From NCBI GenBank assembly GCA_017504605.1, contig JAFVQW010000051.1:1-36567 (forward strand): a DNA stretch of 36,567 nucleotides, given 5' to 3'. Positions 1 to 7,274 of this stretch are shown here, piece after piece. Made by a program: the position numbers and the translations under genes. The notes below the pieces were generated by a model. The model searched no databases, had not been told where the DNA came from, and saw nothing but the letters and a program-made list of their open reading frames with translations. Each line of letters opens with the position of its first letter. The first letter of the stretch is position 1. The DNA comes from Clostridia bacterium. GTDB taxonomy: Bacteria; Bacillota; Clostridia; Oscillospirales; CAG-272.

Positions 1-33
1 AGTCTATCTTGTAGGATAGACCTACCCCTTAGG

Positions 34-241
34 AGGGGTTTATTATATCCATTTAACTATGCAGGCGTATTTAGTTTTGTATGTAAGAGGGGTTTATTAT
101 ATTCCGCAGCCGTCGCATAGTCGTAAGCTATCGCCTCGATACACTCGGCGCTGCTTACTCGTTGCTTTGGGCTGTCTCGCGTCGCCAAAACAACACTCAG
201 TTGTTTTGCCTTAGCGAGCATTTAACTATGCAGGCGTATTT
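34..241. repeat. Two-copy repeat module, second copy split by a 116-base insert
   Basis: A 15-base block (34-48) followed after one base by a 23-base block (50-72) is repeated exactly: the 15-base block recurs at 88-102 and the 23-base block at 219-241. In the second copy the two blocks are separated by 116 bases (103-218) that carry a perfect 9-bp hairpin with a 5-base loop at 186-208. The identity of both blocks is read directly; that the 116 bases are an insertion into a once-contiguous module is inference. Family unknown. Confidence 0.65.
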
Positions 242-284
242 GGTTTAAGGGATTATCGCGCGCGGGCGGGGCTCGCGCTTATAT

Positions 285-313
285 ATTGTAACACATTTAA
301 ATCGAAAAGTCAA
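285..313 (-). promoter_or_regulatory. Leftward sigma-A promoter
   Basis: On the minus strand TTGACT (308-313) and TACAAT (285-290) are separated by 17 bases, with a TG one base upstream of the -10 (extended -10). It points out of the window to the left, through the repeat module. Its gene is either beyond the left edge or is a non-coding RNA made from 1-278. Confidence 0.6.
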
Positions 314-444
314 CAGAAAAAACGGGTGAAGAGAAAAAAGAAAAAGCGGTGGGGCGTGCGGCGATTTTGTCGGGAAATGGCGGTAAAAGACAATAAAGGT
401 TTACAAAATGCGAGAGATGCGAAATTCTCGGGGAAAGCGGGTGC

Positions 445-473
445 TTGACTTTTTCCCCGCTTTGTAATAAAAT
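445..473 (+). promoter_or_regulatory. Sigma-A promoter of the yitT-like gene
   Basis: TTGACT (445-450), a 17-base spacer and TAAAAT (468-473) precede the coding start by 63 bases. The octamer AAAGCGGG occurs at 434-441 and 484-491, flanking the promoter, and its complement CCCGCTTT lies inside the spacer at 456-463, an arrangement that could serve as an operator. Confidence 0.7.
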
Positions 474-536
474 ATTATTCGGTAAAGCGGGAAATAATAT
501 CCAATAATATCCATTAAGTAAAGGCAGGAGAGAAAA

Positions 537-1502
537 ATGAAGCTTCGTGAGCACGTAACGCAAAAGGCGCTGTGGCGTACGGCGAGAAATATCGCCCTTA
601 CCGCCGTCGGCACACTCATACTCGCAATAGGCGTCGGCGGATTTATAATGCCGACGGGTCTCGTTATGGGTGGTGTCTCGGGTACTGCTATAATCATAGA
701 GCAGTTAGTTGGCGATGCCGTGCCGCTGACGGCCTCCTTCTACGCCTCTGTGCTTAACTGGATATTCTTCTTCCTCGGACTTATATTCCTCGGCAAGAGC
801 TTCGCCGCGAAGACACTCGTCTCGACGGTGGTCTTCCCGTTTGCTCTTTGGATTGCCGAGCGTATAATTTCCCCTGACGTTTTCGGCGGATTTTTTAATC
901 TCGCCTCTGAAAGATATGCCTCTATGGGCTCTCTGACCCTTCTCGTTGCCGCCGTCGTCGGCGGTGCGCTGCTCGGCGTCGGCGCGGCTCTGACCTTCCT
1001 TGGCGGCGGCTCGACGGGCGGCGGCGACATTCTCGCCTTTATACTCTGCCGCTTCTTTAAGTCGCTTCGCAGCTCGGTCGTCATCTTTATCACCGATGCG
1101 ACCGTTATAGTCTGCGGTATGTTCGTGACGAAGAACTTCGTCATCTCGCTTCTCGGTATAGTCTGCTCGGTTGTCGCAACCATTATGATAGATAAGGTAT
1201 TCCTCGGCGAGTCGCGGGCCTTTATCGCTCACGTTATATCCGACCGCTACGCCGATATTAACGAGGCGGTGGCTACCCGCCTTGAGCGCACGACCACTCT
1301 TATCGAGGCTCGCGGCGGCTATTCGGGCGAGGAGAAGAAGGTGCTCATGGTCACCTTTACCCGCCGTCAGTACGCCGAGCTTACCGCAATACTGAATTCT
1401 ATTGACAAGAACGCCTTTATAACCGTGCACAGAGCCCACAAGATAGGCGGTGAGGGCTGGAGCTACGAGAAGGGCAAGAGATATAAGGAGAGCCATGACT
1501 AA
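537..1502 (+). CDS. YitT family membrane protein
   Basis: Integral membrane protein of the YitT family (DUF161 membrane domain plus C-terminal DUF2179). The substrate of the family is not established. The N-terminal two thirds of the 321 residues holds about five or six hydrophobic segments, starting around residue 18, with glycine-rich turns such as GGGSTGGGD that are typical of the family. The last 90 residues (about 230-315) form the soluble alpha/beta DUF2179 domain, recognisable from the GGYSGEEKKVLMVTFTRRQ stretch. Length is close to the usual 280-300 with a slightly long C-terminus. The ATG follows AGGAGAG at 527-533. The gene overlaps the next by 8 bases, so the two are translationally coupled. 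The family call is secure; transport role is inferred only from the fold. Confidence 0.9.
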   Translation: MKLREHVTQKALWRTARNIALTAVGTLILAIGVGGFIMPTGLVMGGVSGTAIIIEQLVGDAVPLTASFYASVLNWIFFFLGLIFLGKSFAAKTLVSTVVFPFALWIAERIISPDVFGGFFNLASERYASMGSLTLLVAAVVGGALLGVGAALTFLGGGSTGGGDILAFILCRFFKSLRSSVVIFITDATVIVCGMFVTKNFVISLLGIVCSVVATIMIDKVFLGESRAFIAHVISDRYADINEAVATRLERTTTLIEARGGYSGEEKKVLMVTFTRRQYAELTAILNSIDKNAFITVHRAHKIGGEGWSYEKGKRYKESHD

Positions 1503-2781
1503 GGAATTTTCTGTAGATTTTGCCCTTCGACCCTCGAAGCTCGGTGTCGTATCGGGCGTCGAGGGCGCGCCGATTGACACGCTGCACGACGGCTGGGATT
1601 TTTCCGCCGAGCTTTCGCGAATGAATACGCCCCTCGTGCGTCTCTCCCCGTCACGTAGGCGCCCCTATCTCCGTCTTTGCTCGATTTTTCCCTCGGTCTC
1701 GCTTGACCCGACCCTGCCCGAGTCCTACGACTTTTCGCTCGCAGACGGGTATATTCTCTCCGCCGCCGGGAGCGGTGCGAAGCTCCTTCTCTCCCTTGGC
1801 GAGTGCGATAAGCGCTACCTCGACGAGCCCGAGAAGTGGGCCGAGGCCTGTATCGGAATTATTGCGCATTACAACGAGGGCTTTGCCGACGGCTATAAGC
1901 TCGGTATAAAATACTGCGAGCTCTTCGCCCACGAGGGCGGCGCACTAAAGGAGGGAGTAACGCCCGAGGCACACGCCGAGCTTTATCGCACCGTCGCGCG
2001 TGCGCTCAAGGAGCGCTTCCCGAGGCTGAAGCTTGGGGGCTACTCTGCCGGGGGCTTCCGAGCCTTAAACCATATCGATGCGAGCGAGGACGAGCGCCGT
2101 CAGCTCGAATATCTCGATGCCTATCTCTCGGCGCTCAGGGCGCCCGAGCGCGCACCGCTCGACTTTCTCTCCTGGTGCTGTCACGCCGACGAGCCCGAGG
2201 AGATTACCGTTCACGCAAACTATGCGAGGAGCTATCTTGCACAGCACGGCTATAAGCGCACGGAGAGCATCATAACCTCTCTTTCCCTCGGTGCTGCGGC
2301 ACTCGAGAGGCGCTATCCCGCCTATCTTGCCTCGGCGCTCGTAATTGCCGAGTCGAGCAGTGCCGACACCGTAATATCGGCGAGCATTTTGCCGTATTCG
2401 GCGGATAACGCGCTCTTTACTCTTGACGACTGCTCCGAGCACCACCCGTACGCCGCGTACGAGGTTATGACCTCCTTCGGCGAGCTTTACCGCCTCGGTC
2501 GGCGGGCCTCGAGCTCACAGGACTTCAGGCGCGAGGTTTATCTTCTTGCCGCCGCGGATAAGGCAGGGGCGGGCCTGCTGCTCGTCAGCCGAGACTTCTC
2601 GGGCACGGTTCGCGTGGAGCTGAAGAACGCGCCGTCCGACAAATGCAAAATCAAGGGCATCATCGGCGGCGGAAAAAGAGGCGCGGGCTACCTCACCGAG
2701 CGCGAGGGAATACCTCTCGGGCAGGGCGCCCTGACCCTTAAGGTCGGCAAAAACGAGGTCTATTTTATAACTCTTTTGTGA
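1495..2781 (+). CDS. GH39-like TIM-barrel protein, probably catalytically inactive
   Basis: A 428-residue protein resembling glycoside hydrolase family 39 (beta-xylosidase/iduronidase type), with a TIM-barrel body and a C-terminal beta-domain from about residue 345. Two GH39 landmarks can be placed. The acid/base segment, normally YWEIWNEP, reads YCELFAHEGG at 140-149. The nucleophile segment, normally GYxxTExxLTEW, reads GYKRTESIITSLS, so Ser262 stands where the nucleophilic Glu is expected. Both catalytic glutamates therefore look replaced, although Glu147 is one residue away from the acid/base position. No signal peptide is visible, so it is probably cytoplasmic. The start is the ATG behind AAGGAGA; an upstream in-frame ATG at 1450 lies deep inside yitT without a ribosome site. 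It overlaps yitT by 8 bases. A sugar-binding or degenerate hydrolase role is inference. Confidence 0.7.
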   Translation: MTKEFSVDFALRPSKLGVVSGVEGAPIDTLHDGWDFSAELSRMNTPLVRLSPSRRRPYLRLCSIFPSVSLDPTLPESYDFSLADGYILSAAGSGAKLLLSLGECDKRYLDEPEKWAEACIGIIAHYNEGFADGYKLGIKYCELFAHEGGALKEGVTPEAHAELYRTVARALKERFPRLKLGGYSAGGFRALNHIDASEDERRQLEYLDAYLSALRAPERAPLDFLSWCCHADEPEEITVHANYARSYLAQHGYKRTESIITSLSLGAAALERRYPAYLASALVIAESSSADTVISASILPYSADNALFTLDDCSEHHPYAAYEVMTSFGELYRLGRRASSSQDFRREVYLLAAADKAGAGLLLVSRDFSGTVRVELKNAPSDKCKIKGIIGGGKRGAGYLTEREGIPLGQGALTLKVGKNEVYFITLL

Positions 2782-2843
2782 AAAAATGACAAAAAACGCC
2801 TCGCGCGCCCCCGAAAACTTTTTCGCGCTCGCGCACGATTCTA

Positions 2844-2873
2844 TTGACAGGCGAAGATTAAATATGATAAAAT
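2844..2873 (+). promoter_or_regulatory. Sigma-A promoter of the purine operon
   Basis: A perfect TTGACA (2844-2849), an 18-base spacer and TAAAAT (2868-2873) preceded by TG plus one base, giving an extended -10. Transcription should begin near 2880, which lies inside the 5' arm of the hairpin at 2876-2918. Confidence 0.8.
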
Positions 2874-2875
2874 AT

Positions 2876-2929
2876 AAAGCGGAAGGGGAAGGACCCTATG
2901 TGTCGGACCCTCCGCTTTTTGTTTTTTTT
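2876..2929 (+). terminator. Terminator or attenuator before purE
   Basis: An 8-bp stem (2876-2883 with 2911-2918), extended after a bulged A by three G-C pairs (2885-2887 with 2908-2910), is followed by a long T run broken by one G. It can terminate transcripts from the GH39-like gene. Because it sits between the purine promoter and purE it could also act as an attenuator, although the start site trims its 5' arm. No purine or PRPP riboswitch fold is visible in the roughly 85-base leader. Confidence 0.7.
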
Positions 2930-2964
2930 GATTTTTTTATGCCCTGAGGCAGAAAGGATTTTGT

Positions 2965-3459
2965 ATGAAAAAAGTTGCCGTGCTTATGGGAAGCGACAGT
3001 GACCTTCCTATTGTAGAAAAGGGAATTAACGTTCTTCGCGAATACGGCGTGCCCTACGAGGTGCACGTATATTCCGCACACAGAACTCCCCGCGAGTGCG
3101 CCGAGTTCGTCGGCGGGGCGAGGGAGCGTGGCTTCGGCGTTATTATCGCCGCGGCGGGAATGGCGGCGCACCTTGCGGGTGCGGTTGCCGCGAACACGAC
3201 ACTCCCCGTTATCGGTATTCCGATTTCCTGTAAGAATACGGGCGGTATGGATGCGCTTCTTGCGACGGTGCAGATGCCCTCGGGTATTCCCGTTGCGACG
3301 GTGGCTATCGACGGTGCGGCGAACGCCGCTCATCTTGCGGTTGAAATTCTCGCACTCTCCGACGAGGGCCTTGCACAGAAGCTTGTCGAGGCGCGCCGCG
3401 CGGCCTCCGAGACCGTTCTTGCAAAGAATGCCGCCGTTGAGGCGAGGTATAACGCATAA
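2965..3459 (+). CDS. purE: N5-carboxyaminoimidazole ribonucleotide mutase PurE
   Basis: Catalyses formation of 4-carboxy-5-aminoimidazole ribonucleotide in de novo purine synthesis, in the cytoplasm. The 164 residues carry the class I signatures: GSDSD near the N-terminus, SAHRTP with the catalytic-site histidine, and the [10 protein letters not shown] loop followed by LPVIGIPI. These fit the bacterial N5-CAIR mutase rather than the class II AIR carboxylase. Class I PurE normally works with the ATP-dependent PurK, and no purK lies in this window. It is the first gene of the operon, starting with ATG behind AGAAAGGA, 9 bases ahead of purF. Whether PurK exists elsewhere or PurE uses bicarbonate/CO2-derived substrate cannot be decided here. 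Confidence 0.95.
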   Translation: MKKVAVLMGSDSDLPIVEKGINVLREYGVPYEVHVYSAHRTPRECAEFVGGARERGFGVIIAAAGMAAHLAGAVAANTTLPVIGIPISCKNTGGMDALLATVQMPSGIPVATVAIDGAANAAHLAVEILALSDEGLAQKLVEARRAASETVLAKNAAVEARYNA

Positions 3460-3468
3460 GGAGTAAAA

Positions 3469-4884
3469 ATGAGCTTTTTTGGAATTATAGGCAACGAGCG
3501 TACGAGCGTTGCCGGCAGTGTTTATTACGGTCTCTACGCTCTTATGCATAGAGGACAGGAGAGCTGCGGAATTACGGTAAACGACGACGGACTTTTCCGC
3601 ACTCATAAGGGCACGGGCCTTGTGAACGACGTGTTCGACAATGAGAGCCTCGCGCATCTCGGAGAGGGAACTATGGTGATAGGCCACGTGCGCTACGGCA
3701 CTCTTCGCACTAAGGGCAGGGAGAACGTCGAGCCCGTGGTTGTAAATCACGTTAAGGGACGGCTCGCTATTGCGACCGAGGGCTGTCTTGTGAATTCGGG
3801 TGAGCTTCGCCGCGAGCTCGAGCTTCGCGGAATGATATTCCACTCGAACAGCGATGCCGAGATTATCTCCTACGTCATCACCGCCGAGCGCCTCAACGCT
3901 CCCTCGATTGAGGAGGCGGTTAACCGCGCAATGTCGCGGCTTAAGGGCGGCTACTGCCTGCTTCTTATGTCGCCTCAGAAGCTGATTGCCGCGCGTGACG
4001 AGAACGGACTTCACCCGGTTTGCTACGGCAAGCGCGAGGACGGACAGTACGTTATCGCGAGCGAGAGCTGCGCGCTCGACTCGGTCGGCGCAACCTTTAT
4101 AAGAGAGCTTGAGCCGGGCGAGATACTCGTATTCTCCCACGACGGAATAAAATCTATCAAGGACCACTGCGGTAAGCGCCCCGAGGCGCTCTGCGTGTTT
4201 GAATATCTTTATACCGCACGCCCCGACAGCGTGATATGCGGCCGCTCGGTGCACGCCGCGCGCAGGCGCGCGGGCGCTCTCCTCGCCGAGGCGCATCCCG
4301 TTGAGGCCGACGTCGTCGTCGGCGTTCCCGACTCGGGTCTTGACGCCGCTCTCGACTATGCCGAGAAATCGGGAATACCCTACGGTATAGGTCTCATCAA
4401 GAATAAATACATAGGAAGAACCTTTATCGCTCCCGGACAGGACGTCCGAGAGGATAAGGTCAGAATTAAGCTTAATCCGATAAGCGACACGGTTAGGGGA
4501 AAGAGAGTCGTGCTCGTTGACGACTCCATAGTGCGCGGAACGACCTGTGCAAGAATTGTCAGGCTGATACGCAACGCGGGAGCTACCGAGGTGCATCTTC
4601 GCTCCTCGGCACCGCCCTTTATGAACCCCTGCTATTACGGCACCGATATAGACTCCTGCGAGAGCCTGATTGCCTGCCACCACACGACCGAGGAAATCGC
4701 GAGAATTGTCGGCGCCGACACGCTCGGATACCTTCGTCTTGAGGACGTTACGAGGATTGCCGAGGGGGGAAGATGCGGCGGATATTGCACCGCCTGCTTC
4801 GACGGCAAATATCCGACCGAGCCCCCGACAAAGTACGTAAGCAAATTTGAAAATAAAATATCAGAAAGTGAGAGCAAGAAGTGA
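3469..4884 (+). CDS. purF: Amidophosphoribosyltransferase PurF, glutaminase nucleophile missing
   Basis: First enzyme of purine synthesis, making 5-phosphoribosylamine from PRPP. The 471 residues match PurF from end to end: an N-terminal Ntn-type glutaminase domain (about 1-235) and a PRTase domain with the PRPP loop VVLVDDSIVRGTT. The four 4Fe-4S cysteines are kept (C242, C388, C440, C443). The N-terminus reads MSFFGIIG. Aligned with the usual CGVFGV start, the essential Cys1 position is the initiator Met, followed by Ser. An in-frame stop at 3457-3459 with no start codon between excludes a longer product. The oxyanion Asn of the HNGNL motif is Glu (ATEGCL, E104), while Arg75 and Asp129 are retained. 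I infer that glutamine hydrolysis is lost and that free ammonia is used. The GTGA overlap couples it to purM. Confidence 0.93.
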   Translation: MSFFGIIGNERTSVAGSVYYGLYALMHRGQESCGITVNDDGLFRTHKGTGLVNDVFDNESLAHLGEGTMVIGHVRYGTLRTKGRENVEPVVVNHVKGRLAIATEGCLVNSGELRRELELRGMIFHSNSDAEIISYVITAERLNAPSIEEAVNRAMSRLKGGYCLLLMSPQKLIAARDENGLHPVCYGKREDGQYVIASESCALDSVGATFIRELEPGEILVFSHDGIKSIKDHCGKRPEALCVFEYLYTARPDSVICGRSVHAARRRAGALLAEAHPVEADVVVGVPDSGLDAALDYAEKSGIPYGIGLIKNKYIGRTFIAPGQDVREDKVRIKLNPISDTVRGKRVVLVDDSIVRGTTCARIVRLIRNAGATEVHLRSSAPPFMNPCYYGTDIDSCESLIACHHTTEEIARIVGADTLGYLRLEDVTRIAEGGRCGGYCTACFDGKYPTEPPTKYVSKFENKISESESKK

Positions 4885-5921
4885 AAAATTCCAAATCCGA
4901 GAGCTACGCTGCGGCGGGCGTTGACATTACCGCGGGCTATAAGGCGGTTGAGCTTATGAAGGCTCATATTGCGAGGACGGTTACCAAGGGAGCCGATACC
5001 GACATCGGCGGCTTCGGCGGCCTTTTCGACCTCGACCTTGAGGGTATTAAGCATCCTATGCTCGTTAGCGGCACCGACGGTGTCGGCACGAAGCTCAAGC
5101 TTGCTTTCCTTATGGACAAGCACGATACGGTCGGCATCGACTGCGTTGCTATGTGCGTTAACGACGTAATCTGCGTCGGTGCGAGGCCTCTTTTCTTCCT
5201 CGACTATATTGCCTGCGGCAAGAACGTGCCCGAGAAGATTGCCGACATTGTAAAGGGCGTGTGCGAGGGCTGCGTTCAGTCGGGCGCCGCGCTTATCGGC
5301 GGCGAGACGGCGGAGATGCCTGGCTTCTATCCCGTTGACGAGTACGACCTCGCGGGCTTTGCGGTCGGTATCGTTGATAAGGATAAGGTGCTTGACAAGA
5401 ACTCTATGAGAGAGGGCGACGTTATTATCGCTATTCCCTCGAGCGGCGTTCACTCGAACGGCTTCTCGCTCGTTCGTAAGGTTTTCGATATAGAAAACTG
5501 CGACCTTAAGTCTCCGAGGGCGGAGCTCGGCGGCAAGAGCCTCGGCGAGACACTTCTCACTCCCACCAAAATATACGTTAAGCCTATGCTCGCGCTCTTT
5601 AACGAAATCAAGGTTAAGGGCGTGTCTCACATCACGGGCGGCGGCTTCTACGAAAACATACCGCGCAGCTTCCCTGCGGGGCTCGGCGCGAAAATCAAGA
5701 AGAGGGACGTTCGCACGCTCCCTATCTTCGAGCTTATTGCGAAGGAAGGAAATATTCCCGAGCGCGATATGTACAACACCTATAACATGGGTGTCGGAAT
5801 GAGTGTTGTCGTTGCAAGGGAGGATGCCGAGCGCGCTATCGAGATTCTCCGCGAGTGCGGCGAGGATGCATACCTTCTCGGCGAGGTCGTTAAGACCGAC
5901 GAGGGCGTAATTTTATGTTAA
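4881..5921 (+). CDS. purM: Phosphoribosylformylglycinamidine cyclo-ligase PurM (AIR synthetase)
   Basis: ATP-dependent ring closure of FGAM to aminoimidazole ribonucleotide, acting as a cytoplasmic dimer of the PurM/PurL ATPase superfamily. The 346 residues show the family landmarks in order: SYAAAGVD at the N-terminus, the VSGTDGVGTKLKLA nucleotide loop, MCVNDVICVGARPLFFLDY, GGETAEMPGFY and ITGGGFYENIPR. Length equals that of known PurM. Translation begins at a GTG overlapping the purF stop, where the usual PurM N-terminal residues begin; the ribosome site is weak, which suggests reinitiation from purF. It overlaps purN by 7 bases. Confidence 0.96.
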   Translation: MKNSKSESYAAAGVDITAGYKAVELMKAHIARTVTKGADTDIGGFGGLFDLDLEGIKHPMLVSGTDGVGTKLKLAFLMDKHDTVGIDCVAMCVNDVICVGARPLFFLDYIACGKNVPEKIADIVKGVCEGCVQSGAALIGGETAEMPGFYPVDEYDLAGFAVGIVDKDKVLDKNSMREGDVIIAIPSSGVHSNGFSLVRKVFDIENCDLKSPRAELGGKSLGETLLTPTKIYVKPMLALFNEIKVKGVSHITGGGFYENIPRSFPAGLGAKIKKRDVRTLPIFELIAKEGNIPERDMYNTYNMGVGMSVVVAREDAERAIEILRECGEDAYLLGEVVKTDEGVILC

Positions 5922-6529
5922 AGGTAAAAATTGCCGTTCTCGTTTCGGGAGGCGGAACGAACCTACAGGCGCTTATAGATGCCGAGCGTGCGGGGATTAT
6001 CACCTCGGGCGAGATTGCTCTCGTGCTCTCGAACAACCCGAACGCATACGCTCTCGAGCGTGCCCGTGCGGCGGGAATTGAGACGGCGGTCGTCTCGCGT
6101 AAGGAGTGTCCCGAGAGCTTCGAGGAGCGCATCATAGCCGAGCTTGACCGCCACGGTATAGAGCTTATAGTCCTCGCGGGCTTTATGTCTATACTCTCCG
6201 AGCGCTTCACCTCTCGCTATCCCGAGAGGATAATAAATGTACACCCCTCGCTTATTCCGTCCTTCTGCGGTAAGGGCTTCTACGGCCTGCGCGTGCACGA
6301 GGCGGCGCTCGAGTACGGCGTTCGCGTGAGCGGTGCCACCGTCCACTTCGTTAACGAAATCCCCGACGGCGGAAAAATTATAATGCAAAAAGCGGTTGAG
6401 GTGAAGGACGGCGACACGCCCGAGACACTTCAGCGGCGCATTATGGAGGAGGCGGAATGGAAGATTTTGCCCCTCTCCTGCGAGCGGGTCTCGCGGGATA
6501 TACTTACGGCGAAGACAAACAACGACTGA
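5915..6529 (+). CDS. purN: Phosphoribosylglycinamide formyltransferase PurN
   Basis: Transfers a formyl group from 10-formyltetrahydrofolate to GAR. The 204 residues show the fold signature LVSGGGTNLQAL at the N-terminus, the catalytic Asn-x-His in NVHPSLIPSF, and the acidic residue in HFVNEIPDGGKII. These are the three active-site residues known for the family. The ATG lies inside the end of purM, so translation is coupled. It is the folate-dependent PurN type rather than the formate-dependent PurT. Together with the AICAR transformylase downstream, both formyl-transfer steps of the pathway are encoded in this operon. Confidence 0.96.
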   Translation: MLKVKIAVLVSGGGTNLQALIDAERAGIITSGEIALVLSNNPNAYALERARAAGIETAVVSRKECPESFEERIIAELDRHGIELIVLAGFMSILSERFTSRYPERIINVHPSLIPSFCGKGFYGLRVHEAALEYGVRVSGATVHFVNEIPDGGKIIMQKAVEVKDGDTPETLQRRIMEEAEWKILPLSCERVSRDILTAKTNND

Positions 6530-6543
6530 CAGAGGAGAAGAAA

Positions 6544-7263
6544 ATGAACATTTACGCTATCGACAGCATTTCCGAGCTTCTTAAGACCAACGCCTACCCC
6601 GGCCGCGGTATAGTTATAGGAAAGAGTGAGGACGGCCGCTCTGCCGTTTTCGCATACTTCATTATGGGAAGAAGTGCGAACTCGCGCAACAGAATCTTCA
6701 ACGAGAAGAACAACGCGGTTTACACCGAGCCCTTCGATTACAGCAAGGTATCCGACCCCTCGCTCATAATCTACTCGGCAATCCGTAAGATTGACAACAA
6801 GATTATCGTCACCAACGGCGACCAGACCGACACGATTTACGATGCGATAGAGAGGGGCGGCGATATGAGGAGTGCGCTTCGCACCCGCGAGTTCGAGCCC
6901 GATGCTCCGAACCTCACCCCCCGTATCAGCGGAGTTCTCACCTTCGATAAGGGGGACTTCAACTACGAGATGAGCATACTTAAGAGCTCCGACCCCGAGG
7001 GCGCGGGCTGTAACCGCTTCTTCTACGAGTATTCTCCCGTTTCGGGCCTCGGTCACTTCATACATACCTACGTAACCGACGGCAATCCTCTGCCTACCTT
7101 CGTCGGGGAGCCCGAGCGCGTCAGAATTCCCGCGGATATAGATGAGCTTACGAGCTCCATCTGGAATAATCTCAACGAGGAAAACAAAATATCGCTTTAC
7201 GTCTGCTACACCGACCTTGAAACGGCGAAGCAGGAAATAAGACTTATTAATAAGAACGCATAA
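6544..7263 (+). CDS. IMP cyclohydrolase, PurO-like fold
   Basis: Predicted to close FAICAR to IMP, the last step of the pathway. The 239 residues resemble the archaeal-type IMP cyclohydrolase family (PF07826, PurO-like) rather than the MGS-like N-terminal domain of bacterial PurH. Supporting features are the YPGRGIVIG start, YFIMGRSANSRNR and the later NGDQTDTIYDA block. It sits directly upstream of a stand-alone AICAR transformylase, which lacks its own cyclohydrolase domain, so context strongly supports the function. The ATG at 6544 follows GAGGAGAAG; an in-frame ATG at 6457 would overlap purN by 73 bases and adds a low-quality leader, so I reject it. Spacing to the next gene is 11 bases. 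Confidence 0.88.
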   Translation: MNIYAIDSISELLKTNAYPGRGIVIGKSEDGRSAVFAYFIMGRSANSRNRIFNEKNNAVYTEPFDYSKVSDPSLIIYSAIRKIDNKIIVTNGDQTDTIYDAIERGGDMRSALRTREFEPDAPNLTPRISGVLTFDKGDFNYEMSILKSSDPEGAGCNRFFYEYSPVSGLGHFIHTYVTDGNPLPTFVGEPERVRIPADIDELTSSIWNNLNEENKISLYVCYTDLETAKQEIRLINKNA

Positions 7264-7274
7264 GGAGAGGGAAA

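Larger units (their letters stand above)
1..536. other. Gene-free region with repeats, hairpins and two promoters
   Basis: I see no credible gene in this stretch; the short open frames have no ribosome site or recognisable product. It opens with a 7-bp hairpin (2-8 with 15-21) and a 6-bp hairpin (24-29 with 34-39), continues with a duplicated repeat module (34-72 and 88-241), contains a 9-bp perfect hairpin (186-194 with 200-208), and ends with a leftward promoter (285-313) and the rightward promoter of the next gene (445-473). It looks like a non-coding repeat region between divergent transcription units. Confidence 0.6.

Noticed and set aside
2874-2964. Purine or PRPP riboswitch upstream of purE
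   Set aside because: The leader is only about 85 bases and contains a single hairpin with a T tract; none of the conserved junction or loop sequences of these riboswitches is present.
2896-4683. A 595-codon minus-strand open frame across purE and purF
   Set aside because: Antisense to two clear genes, with no start signal and no family resemblance.
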